NCBI GenBank assembly: GCA_002478955.1
Contig: DLKK01000091.1
Location: forward strand, 1 to 36,739
Source: Treponema sp. UBA7590
GTDB taxonomy: Bacteria > Spirochaetota > Spirochaetia > Treponematales > Treponemataceae
DNA: 36,739 nucleotides
Direction of reading: 5' to 3'
The position numbers and the translations under genes were made by a program. Each line of letters opens with the position of its first letter. Positions within the stretch are counted from its first letter, which is position 1. Shown in pieces: positions 8,622-16,714 of the stretch. A model generated the notes under the pieces. That model was not told the origin of the DNA. It did no database searches and saw only the letters and a program-made list of their open reading frames with translations.

Positions 8622-9764
8622 ATGACTGAAAATCCATCATTTTTAACAGAACAGCTTATCACTTACATTGGAAACAAAAGGCTTCTTCTTGATTTTATTG
8701 GAAAAGCCGTTAATTTTGTGCAAGATGATTTAAAAAAACAAAAACTCACCTGTTTTGACATTTTTTCCGGAAGCGGAATTGTCTCGCGCTACCTGAAAAA
8801 GTTTTCCTCATATCTTGTGGCAAACGACCTGGAAAATTACGCAAAAATAATAAACAGCTGCTACCTTTCAAACAAATCAGAAATAAACATTGAAAAGCTA
8901 AAGGAATTGCACAGGAAATTGGTTTTCCAGACTGAAAAAGACATTGAAAACTCAGAAAATTCCGGATTTATCAGCGAATTATATGCACCAAAAAATGAAA
9001 ACGACATAATTTTAGGCGAACGCTGTTTTTACACGCCATACAACGCAAAATACATTGACTGCGCAAGAAAAAATATTGAAAAATTAATTCCTGAAGAATA
9101 CAAAAAATTTTTTATCGCGCCGCTTTTGAGCCAAGCTTCCGTACATGCGAACACGGCCGGAATTTTCAAAGGATTCTACAAAAATTCAAAGACCGGGCTC
9201 GGACAGTTCGGAGGAAACGGAAAAGATGCGCTTTCAAGAATCTGCAGAAAAATCGAGCTTCCATTTCCTGTTTTCAGCGAAAACGAATGTGAGACAAAAA
9301 TCTTTCAACGAGAGGCAAATTCATTGGCGCAGGATTCCGAGCTTTACAGAAATCTTGAGGGCGGCAAATTTGATCTGGTTTACATGGACCCACCTTACAA
9401 TCAGCATCCGTACGGCTCAAATTATTTTATGCTCAACCTGATTGCGGACTACAAACGCCCAGACACTGAAAAAATAAGCCGGGTAAGCGGAATTCCAAAG
9501 GACTGGAACAGAAGTTTTTACAACAAACGAAAGAAAGCCGCAGAAACTTTCCGCGACTTGATAAAAAATATACACGCAAGATTTATAATCGTTTCCTTTA
9601 ACTCTGAAGGATTTATAAAAAAAGATGAAATGGAAACGATTCTGATGGAATTTGGTCCTGTAAAAATTTTCGAGTCAAAGTACAATACTTTCCGCGGAAG
9701 CCGCAATCTGCACAACAGAAAAATACACGTTTCAGAATATCTTTTTGTGCTGAAAAAAAATTAG
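8622..9764 (+). CDS. D12-class N6-adenine DNA methyltransferase (orphan)
   Basis: A 380-residue enzyme of the D12/Dam class. YIGNKRLLLDF (15-25) is the family's N-terminal block. Motif I is FDIFSGSG (45-52), the S-adenosylmethionine site, and motif IV is DPPY (256-259), the catalytic loop for adenine N6. The C terminus, NRKIHVSEYLFVLKK, is also typical. No restriction endonuclease gene is adjacent, so it is probably a regulatory or solitary methylase, or a type II partner whose nuclease was lost. It starts one base after the GGDEF stop. The target sequence cannot be read from the protein. Confidence 0.88.
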   Translation: MTENPSFLTEQLITYIGNKRLLLDFIGKAVNFVQDDLKKQKLTCFDIFSGSGIVSRYLKKFSSYLVANDLENYAKIINSCYLSNKSEINIEKLKELHRKLVFQTEKDIENSENSGFISELYAPKNENDIILGERCFYTPYNAKYIDCARKNIEKLIPEEYKKFFIAPLLSQASVHANTAGIFKGFYKNSKTGLGQFGGNGKDALSRICRKIELPFPVFSENECETKIFQREANSLAQDSELYRNLEGGKFDLVYMDPPYNQHPYGSNYFMLNLIADYKRPDTEKISRVSGIPKDWNRSFYNKRKKAAETFRDLIKNIHARFIIVSFNSEGFIKKDEMETILMEFGPVKIFESKYNTFRGSRNLHNRKIHVSEYLFVLKKN

Positions 9765-9791
9765 GCTGATTTTTTGTTTTTGCAAAAAGAA

Positions 9792-9815
9792 TCTCCCGGA
9801 CAAAACACCAGGAGA
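9792..9815 (-). terminator. Probable terminator of ychF
   Basis: Arms 9792-9799 and 9808-9815 pair with one mismatch (TCTCCCGG / CCAGGAGA). On the minus strand, T5 follows soon after. It lies 28 bp past the ychF stop and could also serve the converging methyltransferase gene. Confidence 0.5.
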
Positions 9816-9842
9816 AATCAATCAGAACAAGCTATTTTTTAA

Positions 9843-10973
9843 CTAGACATTGAATTTAAAGAAAAGCACATCTCCATCCTGAACGATGTAATCCTTGCCT
9901 TCCTGGCGGTATTTTCCAGCTTCCTTGATTTTTTGTTCTGAGCCATACTTTCGCAAATCTTCTATTGAATATGCTTCCGCCTTGATAAATCCTTTTTCAA
10001 AGTCCGTGTGGATTACGCCGGCCGCTTTTGGAGCTGTGTCTCCAGCATGGATTGTCCAGGCGCGACATTCATCCGGACCGCCGGTAAAGAATGTTTCAAG
10101 CCCCATAAGATGATAAGCTTTTCTAGCCAAAACAGCCAATCCGCTTTCCTTAAGACCAACAGACTCCATAAATTCCTTGCGGTCCGCTTCTTCTGTAATA
10201 TCTGCAAGGTCTGCCTCAAATTTTCCGCAGATTACAACAACTTCACTTTTTTCAGAGTCGGCGATTTTTTTGAGAGTTTCAACATATTTATTTGTTCCAG
10301 AAGAAATTGAATCTTCGTCAACATTTGCGACATACAAAGTCGGTTTCATTGTCAAAAGGAACATGTCTTTTATGGCAGCTTTTTCATCGTCCGTAAGGTC
10401 TGCAAGGCGAGCACATTTTCCTTCCTGAAGAAGAGGAAGAATTTTTTCCACTGCAGAATTGAACGGAGCAAGCTGTTTTTCAGCTTCTTTTCCAAGCGCA
10501 CGGACTGATTTTATATTTTTTTCCTGACGTTTTGAAATCGTCTGCAAATCAGCCTGGGCAAGCTCAAAATTGATTGTAAGCACATCGCTTTCAGGATCAA
10601 CTGGAGCCTCAACTTTTGAATCTTCGCGCACATGCATAATGTCCGGATTGTCAAAGCAGCGCACAACATGGGCAATGCACGCACACTCGCGGATATTCGC
10701 CAAAAACTGGTTGCCGAGCCCCTCGCCCTGGCTGGCGCCCTTGATAAGTCCTGCAATATCAACAAATTTTACAGATGCCGGAGTTTTCTTTTTTGGATTA
10801 TTAATAGAAGCAAGAAAATCTAGGCGTTCATCTGGAAGATCTACAATTCCAACATTCGGATCGATTGTACAAAATGGAAAGTTTGCAGCTTCTGCAGGTG
10901 CTGCTGTCAATGCAGAAAAAATTGTGGATTTACCAACGTTCGGCAATCCAACGATACCACAGTCTAATGACAT
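9843..10973 (-). CDS. ychF: Ribosome-binding ATPase YchF
   Basis: A 376-residue member of the Obg-family P-loop proteins. The Walker A motif GLPNVGKST is at 9-17, the switch/Walker B region is FVDIAGLIKGASQGEGLGNQFL, and the NxxE-type base-recognition motif NVDE explains the family's preference for ATP over GTP. A TGS-like C-terminal domain follows (TDFEKGFIKAEAYSIEDL ... VQDGDVLFFKFNV). Length is standard. YchF binds ribosomes and is linked to oxidative stress responses in other bacteria. AGAGGA lies just 4 nt before the ATG. Confidence 0.96.
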   Translation of the reverse strand: MSLDCGIVGLPNVGKSTIFSALTAAPAEAANFPFCTIDPNVGIVDLPDERLDFLASINNPKKKTPASVKFVDIAGLIKGASQGEGLGNQFLANIRECACIAHVVRCFDNPDIMHVREDSKVEAPVDPESDVLTINFELAQADLQTISKRQEKNIKSVRALGKEAEKQLAPFNSAVEKILPLLQEGKCARLADLTDDEKAAIKDMFLLTMKPTLYVANVDEDSISSGTNKYVETLKKIADSEKSEVVVICGKFEADLADITEEADRKEFMESVGLKESGLAVLARKAYHLMGLETFFTGGPDECRAWTIHAGDTAPKAAGVIHTDFEKGFIKAEAYSIEDLRKYGSEQKIKEAGKYRQEGKDYIVQDGDVLFFKFNV

Positions 10974-11443
10974 AAAATCCTCTTTAAAATATGAAAAACC
11001 GCAAAAAGCGGAAATCTATAGTTATTTGAAAAGTATATTGCTTTAAAAGATTTTTAACAACCTAGAAGAATTTTGAATATTTTGAAAACACTGTATAAAA
11101 AGGAAAAACAATAAAAAATACCGCAACGGAAGCGGAAAAGCAAAATTGGCGTAATTTGCCATTTTTTTGCCGCAGGCATAAAAGAAAACTGAAAATGAGC
11201 TTTGCGAATTTAAGTTTTCTTCACAAAAAAAATTGCAACCATAGACAATTTTGTTTTCCGCTGAAAGTGCAGGTATTTTTGGAGAATTATTCTTTGAATA
11301 CTTTTTCTCATCTTTTGAATATATATGCAAAAAAGCATAAAAAAACAACATTTTTTTGCAAAATTATTTACTAACAAAAAAAACATAGTGTATAATGAAT
11401 TGCTTGCATCTTGATATAGGGTGCAGCTAAGGGGCAAAATCTT
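10974..11443. other. Intergenic region between ychF and gdhA
   Basis: A divergent-promoter spacer of 470 bp, very AT-rich, with no credible gene. It holds the gdhA promoter at its right end and a small potential hairpin (11402-11427, GC-TGCATC / GGTGCA-GC) just before the gdhA ribosome binding site. Several short inverted repeats (CCGC..GCGG near 11123) are too weak to name. No riboswitch was recognised. Confidence 0.5.
11367..11396 (+). promoter_or_regulatory. Promoter of gdhA
   Basis: TTTACT (11367-11372), 18-nt spacer, and a consensus TATAAT (11391-11396). Transcription would start near 11403, giving a leader of about 40 nt. AAGGGG lies about nine bases before the ATG, so this gene, unlike many neighbours, has a conventional leader. 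Confidence 0.55.
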
Positions 11444-12802
11444 ATGAAAAACGCTTACGTAAACCGTGTATGGGAAGAAGTAAAAGCTAAAAATCCAAAT
11501 GAACCTGAATTCCTTCAGGCTGTAGAAGAAGTTTTGACAACTCTTGATCCAGTTGTTGACCAGATGCCAGAGCTTGAACCAAACGCAATCCTTGAACGAC
11601 TTGTTGAGCCTGAAAGAGTTATTCAGTTCCGCGTTCCGTGGATGGATGACAAAGGAAATTATCACGTAAACCGTGGTTTCCGAGTTCAGTACAACAGCGC
11701 AATCGGACCTTACAAAGGAGGTTTGCGTTTTTCTAAGGAAGTAAACCTTTCAGTTTTGAAATTCCTGGGATTTGAACAGGTTTTGAAAAATTCTTTGACA
11801 ACACTTCCAATGGGCGGCGGAAAAGGTGGTTCAGACTTTGATCCGCATGGAAAATCTGACAAGGAAGTTATGCGCTTCTGCCAGTCATTTATGACAGAAC
11901 TTTGCCGACATATCGGTGCAGATACAGACGTTCCAGCTGGTGACAAAAACGTTGGCGGACGCGAAATCGGTTATCTTTTTGGACAGTACAAGAGAATCCG
12001 CGATGAATACACTGGAGTTTTGACAGGAAAAGGTCTTACATTCGGCGGTTCATTGATTCGTACAGAAGCTACTGGTTACGGTCTTATTTATTTTGCTCAG
12101 GAAATGCTTAAGAAAGTTGGACAGGATTTCAAGGGCAAAACTTGCGTTGTTTCTGGTTCAGGAAACGTTGCCGAATATGCTGCTGAAAAACTTATTCAGC
12201 TTGGCGCAAAAGTTGTAACACTTTCTGACTCAAACGGATACATTTACGATGCTGACGGAATCACTCAGGAAAAACTTGACTGGGTTAAAGAACTTAAGAC
12301 TGTTCGCCGCGGACGCATTGCTGAATACGTAAAACAGTTCCCTTCTGCCAAATATTTTGAAGGCAAAAAAGTTTGGGAAGTTAAATGTGACTGCGCATTC
12401 CCTTGTGCAACTCAGAACGAACTTCTTGGAGAAGACGCACAGAAACTTTTGGACAACGGCTGTAAACTTGTTGCCGAAGGTGCAAACATGCCTTCAAACA
12501 TCGATGCTGTAAACAAATTCCTTGCCGCAAAGATTTTGTACGCTCCAGGAAAAGCATCTAACGCTGGTGGTGTAGCAACTTCTGGTCTTGAAATGAGCCA
12601 GAATTCAGAAAGACTTTCTTGGTCTTCTGAAGAAGTTGACGAAAAACTCCATAGCATCATGGTAAATATCCACGCAAACGCTTACGACACAGCAGTTAAG
12701 TTCGGCGCAAAAGAAGGTAACTGGGTAAACTATGTTGCAGGCGCGAACATTGCTGGTTTCGTAAAAGTTGCAAACGCAATGATTGCTCAGGGTTTGGTAT
12801 AA
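11444..12802 (+). CDS. gdhA: Glutamate dehydrogenase, hexameric type
   Basis: A 452-residue glutamate dehydrogenase of the short hexameric class, most often NADP-dependent. It interconverts 2-oxoglutarate plus ammonia and glutamate. Key blocks: GPYKGGLRF with Lys91, the catalytic PMGGGKGGSDFDP with Lys127, DVPAGDKNVGGREIGY, GGSLIRTEATGYG, the Rossmann nucleotide loop SGSGNVAEYAAE, and CAFPCATQNEL with AEGANMPS. Length and motif order are complete. Its own strong promoter and terminator suggest a highly expressed single-gene unit serving ammonium assimilation. The NADP preference is inferred from family membership. Confidence 0.96.
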   Translation: MKNAYVNRVWEEVKAKNPNEPEFLQAVEEVLTTLDPVVDQMPELEPNAILERLVEPERVIQFRVPWMDDKGNYHVNRGFRVQYNSAIGPYKGGLRFSKEVNLSVLKFLGFEQVLKNSLTTLPMGGGKGGSDFDPHGKSDKEVMRFCQSFMTELCRHIGADTDVPAGDKNVGGREIGYLFGQYKRIRDEYTGVLTGKGLTFGGSLIRTEATGYGLIYFAQEMLKKVGQDFKGKTCVVSGSGNVAEYAAEKLIQLGAKVVTLSDSNGYIYDADGITQEKLDWVKELKTVRRGRIAEYVKQFPSAKYFEGKKVWEVKCDCAFPCATQNELLGEDAQKLLDNGCKLVAEGANMPSNIDAVNKFLAAKILYAPGKASNAGGVATSGLEMSQNSERLSWSSEEVDEKLHSIMVNIHANAYDTAVKFGAKEGNWVNYVAGANIAGFVKVANAMIAQGLV

Positions 12803-12836
12803 TACTAATCCAACGCAATTAAAATCTTGACAAAAG

Positions 12837-12872
12837 AAACTCCGCTTGGTTTTGCCGGCGGAGTTTTTGTTT
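12837..12872 (+). terminator. Terminator of gdhA
   Basis: A perfect 9-bp stem (AAACTCCGC 12837-12845 / GCGGAGTTT 12858-12866) leads into a T-rich tail up to 12872, 34 bp after the gdhA stop. It abuts the end of the converging HD-GYP gene. Confidence 0.85.
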
Positions 12873-14200
12873 TAAAACTGATGGACATCCTGGATTTCTG
12901 ACTCCTGCATCTCGGAAGCAATTTCTTCCTGGTACTGGATTTCTACCATACCAAGAGGAACTCCAAACATACCGGCATACAGTTCCTTGTCCTGTTCAAA
13001 AATTGTGTAATATTTTTCAATAAAATCTGGCACATTAGTGTCAAGTTCGCCGGCAGCTGCCATTTTTCTATAAATCGCAATAATATTTTCTTTGTCAAAT
13101 TTTTCCTTGTAAGACCGTTTGTCCACAAGTGCGCTAAAAATATCCGCGACTGTAAGGATTCTGTCCTGCAAAGAAAGTTCATCGCCGGAAAGCCGCTCCG
13201 GATAGCCAGAGCCATTCAGTTTTTCATGATGATGGACTGCAATATTTATGATTTTTTGAGGAACAACATTTTTCAGAATGGCTTCCGTCTCTTCAACGTG
13301 CATTTTCATAACACGATATTCAAACGCAGAAAGCTTTTCCGGAGACTCAAGAATCATATTCGGAATCGCAATTTTCCCCAAATCATGAAGAATTCCTGCC
13401 GTAAAGAGCTCATCAATTTCCTGCTGCGGCAGACCTTTTATTTTTCCGATAGAAACCGCATAACTTGCTGTGTGAATTATGTGCTGAACAGTCTGCGTGC
13501 TCTTAAAGTCGATAAGATAAATCATAAGCTTGAAAAGCTGAACAGTTTCTTCATCTGAAAATTCAAGCGAATCAAAAAAATTGTCCATATCCTGCTGATA
13601 TGAATCATAGATGATTTTTTTTGAAATCAGTTTATCAATATCAAGTTTCCTGAAAATCAAAAGATAAAGCTGATTGAATTTTGAAAATCCATATTTCTGA
13701 AAATCCGTGGTAAAATAATTTCCTTTTGTGTCATCCAAAAGTGCCTGAAGCGAATTCGCCGTAAAAAGCAAGGACGCATATTCAAGCTGAGGAATTCTTG
13801 CAGCAAGCGACTCATCATATTTTTTGTCATAAAAAAGCAAGGTTTTCGCATTTTCCCCAACCGGCGACATTTCCTTTAAATAATAATATCCGTACAAAAA
13901 CGAATGATAAATTTCTTCCTGCGTAAGATCAAAAAAACGGACAGGCTTTTCGCCAAAAAAGTGAAGAAAACCAAAAAGATGAAACAAAGACAAAAGCACA
14001 GCGTCTTTTTGCGTGATTTTTTTTCCGGCTGGCAAAACTTTTGCAATAGAAGCTGCAATAAACGCCGTTTCACAACTGATTTTTCCAAGACTCTGGTTAA
14101 TCTCGCGAATCATCCTAAAAATCAGCTTTAAAATCTGTGCAGAGTTCAATAAAAATTTTGGATAAACTTCATTTTTCATAGAACAAAAATATTCTATCAT
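12872..14200 (-). CDS. HD-GYP cyclic di-GMP phosphodiesterase
   Basis: A 442-residue cytosolic protein. The C-terminal HD-GYP domain (about 236-375) is complete: HTASYAVSIG, LHDLGKIAIP with H272-D273, MHVEET, HHHEKLNGSGYP (323-334) with the GYP motif at 332-334, and ADIFSALVDKRSY. It should hydrolyse cyclic di-GMP, opposing the GGDEF enzyme at 7514. The N-terminal half (about 65-160) mirrors the same order in a degenerate form (LLSLFHLFGF ... YYYLKEMSP ... LEYASLLFTANSLQALLDD) but lacks the metal ligands, so it looks like a decayed HD domain that may regulate. The start could instead be ATG 14179 (MKNEVYP); neither has a clear Shine-Dalgarno. Confidence 0.9.
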   Translation of the reverse strand: MIEYFCSMKNEVYPKFLLNSAQILKLIFRMIREINQSLGKISCETAFIAASIAKVLPAGKKITQKDAVLLSLFHLFGFLHFFGEKPVRFFDLTQEEIYHSFLYGYYYLKEMSPVGENAKTLLFYDKKYDESLAARIPQLEYASLLFTANSLQALLDDTKGNYFTTDFQKYGFSKFNQLYLLIFRKLDIDKLISKKIIYDSYQQDMDNFFDSLEFSDEETVQLFKLMIYLIDFKSTQTVQHIIHTASYAVSIGKIKGLPQQEIDELFTAGILHDLGKIAIPNMILESPEKLSAFEYRVMKMHVEETEAILKNVVPQKIINIAVHHHEKLNGSGYPERLSGDELSLQDRILTVADIFSALVDKRSYKEKFDKENIIAIYRKMAAAGELDTNVPDFIEKYYTIFEQDKELYAGMFGVPLGMVEIQYQEEIASEMQESEIQDVHQF

Positions 14201-14258
14201 AGAATTTTGAATTTTACTAATAGTGCGTATGTTGAGTTTTTGTAGATTGTAATCAGCC

Positions 14259-14397
14259 GCTCACGGCGAATTTTCAATTCGTTCAGACGGATTTTGCTCG
14301 CGTTTCGCTTGTATTTTTTGGGGTGCGCTGCACTTTAATTGATTTCATCGCAAAAAGTCTTCTCAAATTGAAACTTAGCCTACGCTCTTATTCATTC
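14259..14397 (+). repeat. Dispersed intergenic repeat, family A, copy 1
   Basis: About 139 bp that aligns along its whole length with 27427-27566 in the same orientation, with long shared blocks such as CGAATTTTCAATT, CAGACGGATT, CGCTTGTATTT, GCACTTTAATTG and AAAGTCTTC. I estimate roughly three-quarters identity with small indels. Both copies lie in spacers upstream of plus-strand genes. No open frame is conserved between them. Confidence 0.75.
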
Positions 14398-14456
14398 AAA
14401 AAAAACAACATCCAAACTAATATTCACAAATTTCTTTTCATTTTAGAAAAATGGGA

Positions 14457-14462
14457 TAAAAT
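14457..14462 (+). promoter_or_regulatory. -10 box of the HU gene (probably leaderless)
   Basis: TAAAAT ends 6 nt before ATG 14469 and no Shine-Dalgarno is present. Same geometry as the rpoN and GGDEF starts. Confidence 0.5.
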
Positions 14463-14468
14463 AAAAGT

Positions 14469-14744
14469 ATGACAAAACAGGAACTGGTAAGCGAAATGGC
14501 AACTGAACTTGGTCTCTCTAAGAAAAAGTGCAACGAAACTTTGAACGCAATGCTCGAAGAAATCGTATTGGCGCTTGAAGCCGGGAACAAATTTACGCAG
14601 CCGGGATTCGGTTCATTCAAAACAGCTGAAACAAAAGAACGCATAGGCAGAAATCCTGTTAATGGAAAAAAAATGCTTTATCCAAAAAAGATAAGGCTGA
14701 AATTCAAGGCTTCTGAAAAACTAAAGGACGAGATAAATGAATGA
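14469..14744 (+). CDS. HU/IHF-family DNA-binding protein
   Basis: A 91-residue histone-like protein. The N-terminal helical dimerisation part (TKQELVSEMATELGLSKK) and the beta-arm signature GRNPVNGKKM, where the intercalating proline sits, are both clear; PGFGSFKTAETKERIG is the usual strand before the arm. It should bend or coat DNA as a dimer. Length matches HU. It overlaps the next gene, which also begins with a HU-like domain, by 8 nt, so the two are co-translated and may form mixed dimers. Confidence 0.93.
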   Translation: MTKQELVSEMATELGLSKKKCNETLNAMLEEIVLALEAGNKFTQPGFGSFKTAETKERIGRNPVNGKKMLYPKKIRLKFKASEKLKDEINE

Positions 14745-15786
14745 GTTTTTGACACAATCACAATTGGCGGAAAAACTTGTTCAGAAAACCGGCATAAAAC
14801 TTGAGACGGCGAAACAGTTTTCCACGGTGTTTTTTACAATCGTAAAGAAAGGTTTAAAAAACAGCGAAAGTTTTTCCGTTTACAATTTTGGAACTTTCAA
14901 AAAAACTTGGATTGAGGCAACAACTGGAATCAATCCCGGAAACGGCGAAAAAATCGACATTCCGGCGCATTGGCGGATAAAATTTGTTCCATGCGCATCT
15001 GTTGCCCGCCGAATCAACAAACCTTACGAAAACTTGAAAGCAAAAGAAATTCCTGACGACACAATAATTCCAGAAACCACCGACGAACAGGATGATGACT
15101 TTTACAATGATGAACTTGGAATTGAAGAAAATGATTTTGAAAACGAGATAGAAAATACAGAAGAAAAAGAAATTTCCAAGAAAAATCTGAAAATTCTTGC
15201 GCTCGCCGGAATATTTTTGCTGCTTTTCATACTGATAATTTCAATTCTGATAAAAACATGCGCCGCGCCTGCAAAAAAATCCCAAAAAACAAAAGAAGAA
15301 AAACTGACTCCACAAGAAGAAAGTGAAATTGTCGCCGAAGCCCCGGAAAAATCTGAACCGTACGAAGAAAAACTCAATTTTGAAACATTTGCAGTTCCTT
15401 CCGGCAGCAATTACCACACAATCGCCGAAACAAAATACAACAACCGACATTTGTGGCCAGTGATTTTTTCCGCAAACAAGAATTTAAGCGCTGACCCAGA
15501 TTTTGTGGCAAAATATAAAGACATAAAAATCCCAGAATTACCGGCAAACGAAAACCAAAAGAAAAATCTTATAGAAAATTCTGTGCTTGACGCATACAAC
15601 GCATATCTTCTTATGTGCGAAAAAGAACCGGAAAGCAACAAAAATGAGGAACGAAAACTCCGCGCCACAAGAGTTCTAGTCAGCGGAGAGCTTCTGGTTC
15701 CCGGCTTTCTGGCAGAACACCACAACAGAATCCTTCCAGAATATGCAGAAATGGCAGAAAATATTGTTTTACATCAGTATAGATAA
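14737..15786 (+). CDS. HU-like domain - transmembrane - LysM-like fusion protein
   Basis: A 349-residue protein of unusual architecture. Residues 1-95 are a divergent HU domain: LTQSQLAEKLVQKTG, YNFGTFKKTWIE and the arm motif INPGNGEKIDIP. An acidic linker (about 105-148) leads to one transmembrane helix (151-173). After a Lys/Glu-rich stretch, residues 219-267 (SNYHTIAETKYNNRHLWPVI ... YKDIKIP) look like a LysM module, which binds peptidoglycan. The simplest topology puts the HU part in the cytoplasm and the LysM part in the periplasm, linking the chromosome to the cell wall. AGGA lies eight bases before the ATG, and the gene overlaps the HU gene by 8 nt. The function is inference; similar spirochaetal proteins may exist but I cannot name one. 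Confidence 0.75.
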   Translation: MNEFLTQSQLAEKLVQKTGIKLETAKQFSTVFFTIVKKGLKNSESFSVYNFGTFKKTWIEATTGINPGNGEKIDIPAHWRIKFVPCASVARRINKPYENLKAKEIPDDTIIPETTDEQDDDFYNDELGIEENDFENEIENTEEKEISKKNLKILALAGIFLLLFILIISILIKTCAAPAKKSQKTKEEKLTPQEESEIVAEAPEKSEPYEEKLNFETFAVPSGSNYHTIAETKYNNRHLWPVIFSANKNLSADPDFVAKYKDIKIPELPANENQKKNLIENSVLDAYNAYLLMCEKEPESNKNEERKLRATRVLVSGELLVPGFLAEHHNRILPEYAEMAENIVLHQYR

Positions 15787-15836
15787 CTAAAATTTCCTAA
15801 AAAATTTGTGATTTATTTCTTTTTTATAGTTTTTTT

Positions 15837-15845
15837 TGCTATATA
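15837..15845 (+). promoter_or_regulatory. Extended -10 of the Rpn gene (probably leaderless)
   Basis: TGC-TATATA ends 5 nt before ATG 15851. No Shine-Dalgarno precedes that ATG, in contrast to the strong internal one at 16475. Confidence 0.4.
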
Positions 15846-15850
15846 TTTAT

Positions 15851-16693
15851 ATGAAAGAAAAGAAAAACAATATTTATAAAATCAAGCCAATTGAAGAATT
15901 AAGGTTCACTGATGACTTTATGTTTTGCAGGATAATGAAAAATCCTGAAATTTGCAAAGGCGTTCTAGAACGATTGCTAAAAATAAAAATAGAAAAAATA
16001 AATTACCCAAGACTTCAAAAGGAAATAAGACCTTATTATAGTGCACGCGGAATTCGTATGGATGTCTACGTAAAAGATACAAACCGGATTTTTGACATTG
16101 AAATACAGACAACGATCCCAAAAGATTTACCGCGAAGAATGCGCTACTACCAAAGTATGATAGATGTTGACACTTTAGCAAAAGGCACTGATTATTTAAC
16201 TTTAAAAGAAAGCTATGTAATTTTTCTATGCACAAAAGACCCTATAGGGCTAGGACTTCCTACGTATACATTAAAAACAATTTGCAAGGAAAACAAAGAT
16301 GTTGAAATCAATGATGGAATAAACAAAATATTATTCAATGCAAGTGCAGCAGGCTTAGAAAAAAATCTTGAAATTAAAAACTTCTTGGGTTATCTTTTTA
16401 GTGGAAAACCTTCAGACAGTTTCACTAACGAAATTGAAAGCAATGTTGAAAAACTCAAAATAAACGAACTTTTCAGGAGTGACTATATGATGGACGCACT
16501 GCCACTTTTTGACGCAAGACAAGCAGGAATTGATGCCGGTATTGAAATAGGCGAAGCCAGAGCCGAAAGAAGAATTCAGAAAACCGCAAAAAATTTCCTT
16601 AAAAAGAATATTCCAGCAGAAATTATTGCGGAATGCACAGGTCTTAGTCTTGAACAGGTAAATAAAATAAAAAGCAAGCTAAAAATAAAATAA
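15851..16693 (+). CDS. Rpn-family PD-(D/E)XK nuclease
   Basis: A 280-residue protein of the recombination-promoting nuclease / PD-(D/E)XK transposase-like family. The opening IEELRFTDDFMFCRIMKNPE is the family's hallmark. The nuclease core is GIRMDVYVKD (Asp71) followed by FDIEIQT (Glu84, Gln86); the ExQ variant is usual in this family. MRYYQSMID and ESYVIFLCTKDP are also typical. After about residue 195 comes a variable helical tail ending SLEQVNKIKSKLKIK. Family members are toxic DNases tied to recombination and phage defence. ATG 15851 is preferred over an upstream TTG at 15836. An internal start at 16487 probably makes a short form. Five 22-bp repeats follow the gene. Confidence 0.85.
   Translation: MKEKKNNIYKIKPIEELRFTDDFMFCRIMKNPEICKGVLERLLKIKIEKINYPRLQKEIRPYYSARGIRMDVYVKDTNRIFDIEIQTTIPKDLPRRMRYYQSMIDVDTLAKGTDYLTLKESYVIFLCTKDPIGLGLPTYTLKTICKENKDVEINDGINKILFNASAAGLEKNLEIKNFLGYLFSGKPSDSFTNEIESNVEKLKINELFRSDYMMDALPLFDARQAGIDAGIEIGEARAERRIQKTAKNFLKKNIPAEIIAECTGLSLEQVNKIKSKLKIK
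16475..16479 (+). promoter_or_regulatory. Internal Shine-Dalgarno within the Rpn gene
   Basis: AGGAG lies 7 nt before the in-frame tandem ATG ATG at 16487-16492. This is near-ideal spacing inside a coding region whose own main start has no such site. Confidence 0.6.
16487..16693 (+). CDS. Predicted intragenic Rpn short form (C-terminal inhibitor candidate)
   Basis: In-frame internal start that would give a 68-residue protein equal to residues 213-280 of the Rpn nuclease. It starts MMDALPLFDARQAG, continues through an Ala/Glu/Arg-rich helix (IEIGEARAERRIQKTA), and ends with a helix-turn-helix-like stretch (IPAEIIAECTGLSLEQVNKI). In other bacteria, Rpn genes encode short C-terminal proteins from internal starts that block the toxicity of the long form. 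Here the evidence is the AGGAG at 16475-16479, the 7-nt spacing and the doubled ATG. It carries none of the catalytic residues. Expression is predicted, not shown. Confidence 0.5.
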   Translation: MMDALPLFDARQAGIDAGIEIGEARAERRIQKTAKNFLKKNIPAEIIAECTGLSLEQVNKIKSKLKIK

Positions 16694-16714
16694 AATCTCA
16701 AAAAAAATCCTGTA

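Noticed and set aside
11402..11427. Riboswitch before gdhA
   Set aside because: Only one short hairpin with a bulge; no known ligand-binding core and too little leader sequence.
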